NCBI GenBank assembly: GCA_036322835.1
Contig: AP027304.1
Coordinates: 3,844,001-3,908,000, forward strand
Direction: 5' to 3'
DNA length: 64,000 nt
From: Tenuifilaceae bacterium CYCD
GTDB taxonomy: Bacteria > Bacteroidota > Bacteroidia > Bacteroidales > Tenuifilaceae
Made by a program: the position numbers and the translations under genes. The notes beneath the pieces were generated by a model. It had not been told where the DNA came from and ran no database searches. It saw only the letters and a list, made by a program, of their open reading frames with translations. This document shows positions 26,268 through 33,974 of this stretch, piece after piece (position 1 is the stretch's first letter; the number at the start of each line of letters is the position of its first letter).

Positions 26268-29150
26268 ATGGAACCCTTTCTGAGTCTAGTCGCAAAGGAC
26301 TTATTTAAACTTTATGGTGATAAAGTCTCCGAAATTACCCTAGTATTTCCTAACCGTAGGGCTTCGCTATTTTTCACCAAATATCTTGCTTCTGAACTAA
26401 ATAGTCCTATTTGGCAGCCACGGGTTACCACTATCAACGATTTAATGTTTAGCATAGCGGGAGTAAAACCCTCCGATCCACTTTTATTGAATCATAAACT
26501 GTTTAAGCAGTATCAAATATCAACGGGAAATCAGGAAACGTTCGACGATTTTTACTTCTGGGGAAATATTATGATTTCCGATTTCGATCAGGTGGATAAA
26601 TACCTGGTTGATCCTGAAAAAATATTTGCCAACGTTAAGGATTTAAAGGAAATAGATAAAAAATTCGATGAATTTGATGAGGAGCACCTGAAAGCCTTGC
26701 AGAATTTTCTGAATCTTTTAAATGATTCGGTTGATTCTCATATCCGTTCCCGATACTCCGATATTTGGGAAAAATTAGGCGGAATTTATAGCCAGTTTAC
26801 CGGTTCACTTCTCACACAGGGTATTGCCTACGAGGGCTTGGCATACCGAATTGCCGCCGATAAACTAAAAGGCGCCAAGCAGTCGCTTATCGATGGGACG
26901 TTTGCGCTAATTGGCTTTAATGCGCTTAACAGCTGTGAGCGTATTCTTTTTCATCACCTTAAACGGTACAACGATTCCTTCTTTTACTGGGATTACGACA
27001 AATACTATACGCACGGCGAAAATAATAGGAACGAGGCCGCAATGTTTATGGCCGATAACCTGAAAGAGTTCCCCAATAGCCTTAGCCACGAGCATTTCAG
27101 TAATTTCAGTACAAGTAAAAGCATTAAGCTTGTCGCATCGCCATCCAATGTGGCACAGGCAAAGCTAATCCCCGATATTCTATCAAATTTAAAAACCAGC
27201 ACCACTAAAGTTGATATCAACACGGCCTTGGTTTTGCCCGAGGAACAACTGCTGCTCCCTGTTCTATCGGCACTGCCCGATGAGCTGGATGAGGTAAATA
27301 TCACTATGGGCTACCCCATTAGGGATACCGCGGCCTACAGCCTTATCGATAACCTTATTGGTCTACAAACCAACGCCCGCCAAAGCGGCAACGACTCAAA
27401 GTTCTACTACCGCGATGTTCAGAATATACTAACGCATCCTTACATTAAGCATATAGCCAGCGACGACTCTACTAAACTACTGAACCGGATAGTAGAGCGC
27501 AAGCTAATCAATATCGACACCGCTACCCTAAGCATCAATCCAACCTTTACAAAGATATTCACCATCGAAAAGAACGGCATCAACCTAAATAACTACTTAG
27601 CGGCGCTTGTAAAGGATATTTCCAATGGTTTAAAGCATAGCAGCAATGAGCTAAGCGGAAATATCAGACTTGAACTAGAATTCCTTTTCACGGTATTTAA
27701 AGCGCTGAACAGGTTAGGCGATGTTTTACCCGAATTTGAGGGTGACATCAACCCCAAAATTTACCGTGCGCTTTTCCGTAAGGCAATGGCCGAGCAGCGT
27801 GTATCGTTCTCGGGCGAGCCGCTTGCCGGTGTTCAGCTAATGGGATTCCTCGAAACCCGTACCCTCGATTTCGAGAATGTTGTAATTCTATCGATGAACG
27901 ATAGCGTTCTGCCCGGAGTTACCCATAAGCCATCGTTTATCACTCCCAGTCTTCGCTTTGCTTACGGATTGCCCGATTATAGGCATCAAAATGCCATTTA
28001 CGCCTATTACTTCTACCGGCTAATACAGCGTGCCAACAATATCTACCTAGTTTACACCGATAAGGCCGAAGGCACACGCTCAGGCGAAATGAGCCGTTAT
28101 ATCCTTCAGCTGATAATGGAATCGGGGCTAAATATCGATAGAATCAGGGTTAAGTTCGACCTGGGATTAACGCCAGAACCTACAATCGCAGTAAAGAAAA
28201 CCGATAAAATCCTATCAATCCTAGGCAAGTATGTTGTTACCGAAAAGGAAGGGAAATACCTCTCGCCCACGGCTCTATCGAGTTACAAGAATTGCTCGCT
28301 ACGTTTCTTCTTCAGTAAAATAGCCAACATTGAGGAACCCGAGGAAATGGAGGAAGCAATGGATGAACGTGGCGTTGGAACAATTCTTCACCGCGCTGTT
28401 GAACTAATTTATAAGGATATAGCCAGCAGTGTTACCAAGGAAAAACTGGAGGAACTAAGCGGTAACATCGATTTAATAAACAACGCTGTACGCATTGCAT
28501 TTGCCGAAAACTATAAACTTGATATCGACAAAATTGATGAAATCCTGATTGGCCGTAACGCACTAATTCTGGAACGTATTAAGTGGATGATTTTCCAAAT
28601 GCTTGCAGTGGACACAAACAGAGTTCCATACTCAATTTTTAGTACTGAACAGGAGATAATTATTGATGTTCCCATTACTATTCATGGAAAGGATACCAAA
28701 GTGCGAATTGGTGGACGTATCGATAGGATTGAGCAAATAGATAGCCAGTTCCGCATTGTAGACTTTAAAACGGGCAAGTACGATATTAAAAAGGATAGGT
28801 TCAAGAGCATAGCTGACCTATTGCAGAGCAAGGAGCTGGATGGTGTTTTTCAAATTTTCACCTACGCGGAGATATTTGGGAAGATAAGCAAGTTCCGACC
28901 AAGCCAAATTGCCCCAAACCTTTGGTTTGTGAGGAATAGCTCTAGAGATTACACACCGGTACTTTACCAAACCTCCGAAAAAAGAGGTACAAAGGAAGAG
29001 GTCCAATCGTACGAGAACTACGCCCAGCCGTTCAAGGAGTTGCTCCATGGCTTAGTAACAGAAATATTCAACCCCGAGGTTGATTTCACCCAAACCGACA
29101 AAGCGGAGAACTGCATGATTTGCCCTTACAAGCAGATTTGTGGACGGTAG
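26268..29150 (+). CDS. AddB-like PD-(D/E)XK nuclease/inactivated helicase
   Basis: 960 residues. The N-terminal half is an AddB/RecC-like, degenerate helicase region (ITLVFPNRRASLFFTKYLA in place of a Walker A motif). The C-terminal nuclease has the PD-(D/E)XK core in FRIVDFKTGKYD (Asp and Lys of the motif). Cysteines in SSYKNCSLRF and ENCMICPYKQIC are placed like the four ligands of the AddB-type [4Fe-4S] cluster that staples the nuclease domain. In AddAB such a protein processes double-strand ends for RecA. The AddA partner is not next to it, so the helicase subunit must be elsewhere. A Bacteroidota-type length variant. Confidence 0.85.
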   Translation: MEPFLSLVAKDLFKLYGDKVSEITLVFPNRRASLFFTKYLASELNSPIWQPRVTTINDLMFSIAGVKPSDPLLLNHKLFKQYQISTGNQETFDDFYFWGNIMISDFDQVDKYLVDPEKIFANVKDLKEIDKKFDEFDEEHLKALQNFLNLLNDSVDSHIRSRYSDIWEKLGGIYSQFTGSLLTQGIAYEGLAYRIAADKLKGAKQSLIDGTFALIGFNALNSCERILFHHLKRYNDSFFYWDYDKYYTHGENNRNEAAMFMADNLKEFPNSLSHEHFSNFSTSKSIKLVASPSNVAQAKLIPDILSNLKTSTTKVDINTALVLPEEQLLLPVLSALPDELDEVNITMGYPIRDTAAYSLIDNLIGLQTNARQSGNDSKFYYRDVQNILTHPYIKHIASDDSTKLLNRIVERKLINIDTATLSINPTFTKIFTIEKNGINLNNYLAALVKDISNGLKHSSNELSGNIRLELEFLFTVFKALNRLGDVLPEFEGDINPKIYRALFRKAMAEQRVSFSGEPLAGVQLMGFLETRTLDFENVVILSMNDSVLPGVTHKPSFITPSLRFAYGLPDYRHQNAIYAYYFYRLIQRANNIYLVYTDKAEGTRSGEMSRYILQLIMESGLNIDRIRVKFDLGLTPEPTIAVKKTDKILSILGKYVVTEKEGKYLSPTALSSYKNCSLRFFFSKIANIEEPEEMEEAMDERGVGTILHRAVELIYKDIASSVTKEKLEELSGNIDLINNAVRIAFAENYKLDIDKIDEILIGRNALILERIKWMIFQMLAVDTNRVPYSIFSTEQEIIIDVPITIHGKDTKVRIGGRIDRIEQIDSQFRIVDFKTGKYDIKKDRFKSIADLLQSKELDGVFQIFTYAEIFGKISKFRPSQIAPNLWFVRNSSRDYTPVLYQTSEKRGTKEEVQSYENYAQPFKELLHGLVTEIFNPEVDFTQTDKAENCMICPYKQICGR

Positions 29151-29446
29151 ATATCGTTGTTTGTTGATTGAGGATAGTTGTTCGTAAAGAATGATAGCGA
29201 TTGTTTATAGGTTTAGTCATCCCGAGCTTGTTGAGGGATCTTAATAAAAAAACTTATCCGTAAACTAAATGAATTACTGCTCTACGCTTCGTCAGGGATG
29301 TTCGCATGTTATATAATGTATTCCTTCTTCATTATTTCTTCACCATTAACTTTCAACTAAAAAACTTTTCCACTCAAACACCTACTTCACGGAATAAATA
29401 CTATTTTTATTCTGTCAAATAAACTGATATTCAAATACTCGGAGTA
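29151..29446. repeat. Interspersed repeat region before the channel gene
   Basis: No gene. Contains a degenerate GTTGATT-AGTTGTTCGT arm near 29160-29190 and a CCCGAGCTTGTTGAGGGATC stretch at ~29220-29240, both of the kind scattered between Bacteroidota genes. Confidence 0.5.
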
Positions 29447-31189
29447 ATGGCTTACAGTTTCGATACTTACAACGTTGATATTGTTGATCGTCCTTTTGTT
29501 CGTGCCGATGGATATACAACACCACAAACCGCTACAGTTTCGCTTTTTAACGAGAAAGGCAGAGAGATCCAAGTATTTCACTTAGCCTATCCCGATATAT
29601 CCGATATATACGAGCGCATTGGCCGTGGCGAAAACATCAACCTCGACAGTTGCTACGTAAAAGGTTTTTCGGCTACAGCGTGTAAGCGTTACCTAATTAT
29701 CGATAAACTTTCGTACTTAACTATAAAGGAATTCAGCGCAAAGGGCGCATTCTTCGACTCAAACCTAAACATCGATTTTTCATTGGTTGATTTTACTGAT
29801 GTAACCTCGTTCAACGAATCCTACATTGTTTCTAAGTCACTGGATTTTCACTCCACAAAGTTGAGCAAGCACGGATTCGATTTTGCCAACTGCTTTGTTA
29901 AGGTCGATAAGGTAAACTTCACCCAAACCCAGTTTGCGGATGGAATTATCACTTTTAAGAACACCATTTTCGATGCAGGCGATAAAGACTTTCAGGATGT
30001 TGACTTTGGTGGTGGCGAAGTAATTTTCACCAATACCGAGTTTGGCGATGGTAACATATCGTTCATCAATGCTCGTTTTAACGATGGCGATGCAAGTTTT
30101 AAGGTTGCCCGCTTTGGTAACGGAAAGGTCGATTTTCACTACGCCAAGTTCGGCAAGGGCAACATATCGTTCGAGCAAACCGAATTTGGCAATGGACGTT
30201 CCGATTTTAGAACCGTTGAGTTTGGAACGGGTCGCACATCCTTCAACCGATGCGTATTTGGCGATGGCGAGGTTACCTTTGAGGGAGCGCAGTCCAAAAA
30301 GGGCAAGGTATCCTTTAAGCGCGCCACGTTTGGCAACTGTACCGTAAACTACGAGCTATTCGAAGGGTTGGACTCCGACCTCATATTCGAGCGCTCCACG
30401 TTCAACGCCGATGTTAGCTTTAGGGGCGCATTAATCAAGGAACTGCATTTAGACGATTGCCAGTTCAACTCCACCCTAAAGCTGCACGTCGATACCTGTC
30501 AGGTGATGAACCTCACCGGCTGCATTTTCCGCGATATTGTCGATTACTGGACCCATAGCGATATCCCCAAGGTTACGATCCTAAACCTATCAGGAGTTCG
30601 GCTGCTCGGAATCCTTTACCTCGACTGGGAATCCAACGATGTCAAAAAGTTAATCTATAGCCAAACCGAAACAAACTACAGGGATAAAGCAGAACAGTTC
30701 AGGATACTAAAGCAGAACTTCAACAACTCGGGCCAGTACGACGATGAGGACTTGGCCTACGTGGAGTTTAAGCGGAACGAGGCCAAAGCGGTACTCACAG
30801 AATCACTAAAAAAGGATAAGAAATCGGCCATTTGGCAGTACCCTGCATTTGGCTTTAAAAAACTGGTATTCGACTGGATGGGACTTTACGCCACATCGCC
30901 CGTGCGAGTAATTTTCAGCAATGTTGTAATGATACTGTTTTTTGCAATGATATTTACCACCCTCCCCTACATTGCCAGCACGTACCTAAACGGCATTAAC
31001 CCCGACGACCCATTCTGGAGCAAATACTGGAACACTGCCTACTATACCGCAATAACCTACTTTACGGTGGGCTACGGCGAAATTTTACCGGTTGGAATCC
31101 TACGGTTAGTTGCCGACGTTACCGCTTTTGTAGGCGTGTTTATGATGTCGTACTTTACAGTGGCTTTTGTGAGGAAGATATTGAGATAG
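29447..31189 (+). CDS. Two-helix ion channel with N-terminal 12-residue beta-helix repeat
   Basis: 580 residues. About residues 165-300 hold ten or eleven tandem 12-residue units of the form G-x-G-x-x-x-F-x-x-x-x-F (GDGNISFINARF, GNGKVDFHYAKF, GKGNISFEQTEF), predicted to stack as a right-handed beta-helix related to pentapeptide repeats but with a different period. A linker helix (~400-450) leads to a two-TM pore: TM1 ~485-508, pore helix and filter TVGYGE (Thr540-Gly544), TM2 ~553-575. The filter is that of K+ channels (Ion_trans_2). The cytoplasmic beta-helix probably gates or anchors the pore; ligand unknown. No signal peptide, so the N-terminus is cytoplasmic. Confidence 0.85.
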   Translation: MAYSFDTYNVDIVDRPFVRADGYTTPQTATVSLFNEKGREIQVFHLAYPDISDIYERIGRGENINLDSCYVKGFSATACKRYLIIDKLSYLTIKEFSAKGAFFDSNLNIDFSLVDFTDVTSFNESYIVSKSLDFHSTKLSKHGFDFANCFVKVDKVNFTQTQFADGIITFKNTIFDAGDKDFQDVDFGGGEVIFTNTEFGDGNISFINARFNDGDASFKVARFGNGKVDFHYAKFGKGNISFEQTEFGNGRSDFRTVEFGTGRTSFNRCVFGDGEVTFEGAQSKKGKVSFKRATFGNCTVNYELFEGLDSDLIFERSTFNADVSFRGALIKELHLDDCQFNSTLKLHVDTCQVMNLTGCIFRDIVDYWTHSDIPKVTILNLSGVRLLGILYLDWESNDVKKLIYSQTETNYRDKAEQFRILKQNFNNSGQYDDEDLAYVEFKRNEAKAVLTESLKKDKKSAIWQYPAFGFKKLVFDWMGLYATSPVRVIFSNVVMILFFAMIFTTLPYIASTYLNGINPDDPFWSKYWNTAYYTAITYFTVGYGEILPVGILRLVADVTAFVGVFMMSYFTVAFVRKILR

Positions 31190-31219
31190 TTAATCTCTTT
31201 TTAACATTTCAACTTTCTA

Positions 31220-31250
31220 TTTGAACTTACGAGAACCATAAAAACATTTG
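31220..31250 (+). promoter_or_regulatory. Predicted promoter of the DUF3124 lipoprotein gene
   Basis: TTTG (31220-31223), 19-nt spacer, AACATTTG (31243-31250); one mismatch in the -7 element. Confidence 0.45.
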
Positions 31251-31280
31251 CCATATATCTGATAACCAAACACTAATGAA

Positions 31281-31814
31281 ATGAAAAAAATATCTGTAAT
31301 ATTTCTTTTGCTTGTAATTGTTGTATCGTGCAATAGCAAAAAGCAAAGTAACAATACAGCACAGCAGAGCTTAAGCAACTTCAACCCTCAAGTTTACGAG
31401 CTAAAAGATAATAGCGTGAACTTGGTTAGAGGGCAGGTTTTATATATGCCAATCTACTCAAATATTCCGCACTTTATGGATTCAGTTGAGATTGATATGA
31501 GTGCCTTTGTGGCTATCCATAATACAGATTTCTACCATAGCATTAAACTTCAGAAAGTCCAATATTTCAACACAAAAGGCCGATTAGTACGCGATTTTTT
31601 GCCTAACGAAACAAAAGTTCTTAAACCATTGGAAACCGCAGATTTTTACGTTCCGTACCAGGATAAAAGTGGCACTGGCGCTAATTTCCTAATTGAATGG
31701 AAAGCCGATAGCCTTGTTACAGAACCTTTGGTTGAGTCAATAACCATTAATACTAAATTACAAAACACGGTTGCTGTGTTAAGCCATGGAAAGGTTATTA
31801 AGGAAATCCGATAA
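31281..31814 (+). CDS. DUF3124 lipoprotein
   Basis: 177 residues, lipoprotein signal ending VIVVSC (Cys17). The mature part matches the DUF3124 pattern: GQVLYMPIYSNI, IHNTDFYHSIKL, YFNTKGRLVRDFL and the closing GTGANFLIEWKA. These are periplasmic Ig-like proteins of unknown function. It converges with the LuxR-type regulator gene 9 bp away. No link to the neighbouring channel beyond position. Confidence 0.8.
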   Translation: MKKISVIFLLLVIVVSCNSKKQSNNTAQQSLSNFNPQVYELKDNSVNLVRGQVLYMPIYSNIPHFMDSVEIDMSAFVAIHNTDFYHSIKLQKVQYFNTKGRLVRDFLPNETKVLKPLETADFYVPYQDKSGTGANFLIEWKADSLVTEPLVESITINTKLQNTVAVLSHGKVIKEIR

Positions 31815-31823
31815 TCTACAATA

Positions 31824-32399
31824 TCAACCCCTAATATCTATTGAACTTGGCTCAATATAACCTTCCATAATAGCATAAATGGTTAGGCCTGAGGCAGACT
31901 TAATATCTAACTTTGCAGTAATATTCTTACGATGAGTAATTACAGTATGAATGCTAATAAATAGTTTATCGGCAATTTCCTTGTTGGACATACCTAGGGC
32001 AACACATTTCAGCACATCAACCTCGCGCGAGGATAGTTCGTTGTCCTGATTCTCCAAAAATGTTTTCGAGTTCGAAAAGGTCTCTTTAACAATATCGATA
32101 ATCTTATCTGTAGAAAAATTTGTTTCTATAAATGGCAAGTCGGAATCAATTCGCTTACTATCAGCATATATAAGAATTCCTTTTGGTTTGCTCTTGGCAC
32201 AAACTCCTCCCAACTTTTTAAAGTGGCTTAATGCAGAGGGTTCAAATATGTATCCAAGTATATCGCTAGCACGAAAATCTAACTCGCCAAAACTAGCCTG
32301 CTCCACTACTCTAATACCAGCAATGCTTCGCACTATGGATGACAATCCCTTACGAATGATATCGTTCGAATGTACTACTATTACAACACCGCTAACCAT
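31824..32399 (-). CDS. LuxR-type regulator with degenerate receiver domain
   Basis: 191 residues. The C-terminal ~119-175 is a clear LuxR/GerE HTH (LSSREVDVLKCVALGMSNKEIADKL in two parts, then HTVITHRKNI). The N-terminal ~115 residues have the length and alternating pattern of a receiver but lack the acidic pair after strand 1 (VVIVVHSND) and the phospho-acceptor Asp of strand 3 (LGYIFEPS). Phosphorylation by a kinase is therefore unlikely. Its start overlaps the end of the hemerythrin gene by 8 bp, so the two are translationally coupled, and the hemerythrin protein may be its input. Confidence 0.85.
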   Translation of the reverse strand: MVSGVVIVVHSNDIIRKGLSSIVRSIAGIRVVEQASFGELDFRASDILGYIFEPSALSHFKKLGGVCAKSKPKGILIYADSKRIDSDLPFIETNFSTDKIIDIVKETFSNSKTFLENQDNELSSREVDVLKCVALGMSNKEIADKLFISIHTVITHRKNITAKLDIKSASGLTIYAIMEGYIEPSSIDIRG

Positions 32400-33084
32400 T
32401 CAGCTCTTCCTCAATTTTAGCGACTATTGGAACAAGTATTTTATCCTCAATTCGGGCGTGGTCCTTCAAATCGTCCTCGAAACGCTGGAGAGCATACAGA
32501 AAGTCATTACAGTAATTATCGTTATATGTTGGTTCAAGAAATTTTATAATAAGGTTCCGTAAATCGGAGAGTTTCTCATCCAAATCGGTATGTTCACGCT
32601 CAAATGCATGAATACTATAATTTTGTATGCGCTTTCTTTCATTTACAAGATTCAGTACATACGGAAAGACCTGAACTTCCTCGTTCTGAATATGCTCTAT
32701 TAGTTCAACCTTATAATCCAAGTAAAACTTCTCTATAAGTTGTAGGTTTTGAGAACTTGAACTTTGTATTAGCAGGTTCAGCAACCGCTCAATCTCTGGC
32801 ACAGTGTAATCGATGTAGTACCTATGGGTTTGCTGCAAATAATCGACAATTGAGATTACGGGAACATTAACTAAACCAGAATCGGGTAAAAAATCGGGGT
32901 TGATGTATGTATTTATAATGGCCAAAAAGAAATCTGGATTCACTTTACGCTCCTTACAAATCTGCTCAACGGTTTTATCCCTGAATCCCAGCCTAATTCC
33001 AAATCGGTTAATTATGGGTAGTAAATTATAGTTGGATAGAACCAAATCGGCCATCCTATGCTCACGGGTAAAAACTGATTTCAT
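32392..33084 (-). CDS. Hemerythrin-domain protein (RIC/ScdA-like)
   Basis: 230 residues. A four-helix hemerythrin/HHE domain from ~80 on has di-iron ligands at His87, His131 (HIQNE, Glu135), His165 (REHTDLDE) and His209 (DHARIE, Glu213). The N-terminal ~70 residues resemble the DUF542/ScdA_N-type helical region (FGIRLGFRDKTVEQIC). Relatives repair Fe-S clusters damaged by nitric oxide or sense O2/NO. Co-transcription with a phosphorylation-independent LuxR-type regulator favours a sensing role, by inference. Confidence 0.85.
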   Translation of the reverse strand: MKSVFTREHRMADLVLSNYNLLPIINRFGIRLGFRDKTVEQICKERKVNPDFFLAIINTYINPDFLPDSGLVNVPVISIVDYLQQTHRYYIDYTVPEIERLLNLLIQSSSSQNLQLIEKFYLDYKVELIEHIQNEEVQVFPYVLNLVNERKRIQNYSIHAFEREHTDLDEKLSDLRNLIIKFLEPTYNDNYCNDFLYALQRFEDDLKDHARIEDKILVPIVAKIEEELNG

Positions 33085-33182
33085 TTGTTTTAATTAGGTT
33101 TCTCTGTAAACACAATTAGTTGAAAATAGTTCAACACTAAACAGGCGTATAAAGCGATTGTATAAATTTGTTTAGTTGGAAT

Positions 33183-33213
33183 TTTGCATATCTAAATAAA
33201 GTTGTTACTTTAG
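33183..33213 (+). promoter_or_regulatory. Predicted promoter of the gene at 33239
   Basis: TTTG (33183-33186), 19-nt spacer, TACTTTAG (33206-33213); same -7 sequence as the gws junction promoters. Leader about 20 nt. Confidence 0.55.
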
Positions 33214-33238
33214 TAAAAGGGAATAAAAAATTAAACTT

Positions 33239-33796
33239 ATGGAAATTAAAGGTTCCGCCGTAAAAGCCACACCCGATTTTGTAAAGGCAAATTTCTACAA
33301 CCGCTATAACGAGTGGGTTAAATCGTTACCAGAATCATCGAGGCATATAATGGAACAGCCTATTTACGCCACAACCTGGTACCCATTAATGGAATCGGTT
33401 ATTATTCCTACCCAAAAGGCCGCCGATCTATTCTACGGTGGCGACCATGCCAAAGCCGCCCGCGAAATTGGCCGCTACAGCTCCGACATTGCACTTAAAG
33501 GTATTTACAAGATATTTGTTCGGATTAGCTCCCCACATTTTGTACTGAGCCGAGCCTCCAATATTTTCTCCACATATTACCAACCCTCCGACATCAAGGT
33601 TGTGGAAACAGCTGAAAAGAAAACCGTGCTACAGCTTTCCAAATTCCATCCTAACGAGATTCTTATTATGGATAGAATTGCAGGATGGATTGAGCACACC
33701 TTGGAAATCACGCTTAAATCGCCATTAAAAGTTCAGGTCGAGAATAAAATCGATGGTAATACACTTTCATCCAGAATCACGGCAGTTTGGGAATAG
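33239..33796 (+). CDS. Small cytoplasmic protein of unknown function
   Basis: 185 residues without a signal peptide. Helical N-terminal half (PDFVKANFYNRYNEWVKSL) and mixed C-terminal half ending ITAVWE. The pattern (one domain of ~180 residues, WYPL, YSSDIALKGIYK) recalls the DUF2378/TIGR02265-type or V4R/H-NOX-like ligand-binding families, but I cannot assign it. It lies between the divergent hemerythrin operon and the glucan regulator, with its own promoter and terminator, so it appears to be a single-gene unit. Confidence 0.6.
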   Translation: MEIKGSAVKATPDFVKANFYNRYNEWVKSLPESSRHIMEQPIYATTWYPLMESVIIPTQKAADLFYGGDHAKAAREIGRYSSDIALKGIYKIFVRISSPHFVLSRASNIFSTYYQPSDIKVVETAEKKTVLQLSKFHPNEILIMDRIAGWIEHTLEITLKSPLKVQVENKIDGNTLSSRITAVWE

Positions 33797-33820
33797 TTCT
33801 GTTTATTATTTGATAAATCC

Positions 33821-33854
33821 AAAAGGCTACTTTCATTGATGGAATTAGCCTTTT
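33821..33854 (+). terminator. Terminator after the gene at 33239
   Basis: AAAAGGCTA and TAGCCTTTT form a perfect 9-bp stem with a 16-nt loop, followed by CTGTTTT. Confidence 0.75.
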
Positions 33855-33974
33855 CTGTTTTGGCTTTACACCAAATCAGCAATATCATCGCCCACTCTCC
33901 AACCGAATTTTATCGAAAAGCATATTTTTTTAATACATTTGGGTTGAAGTAGTAATCGTTTTTAAGGGAAAAGA

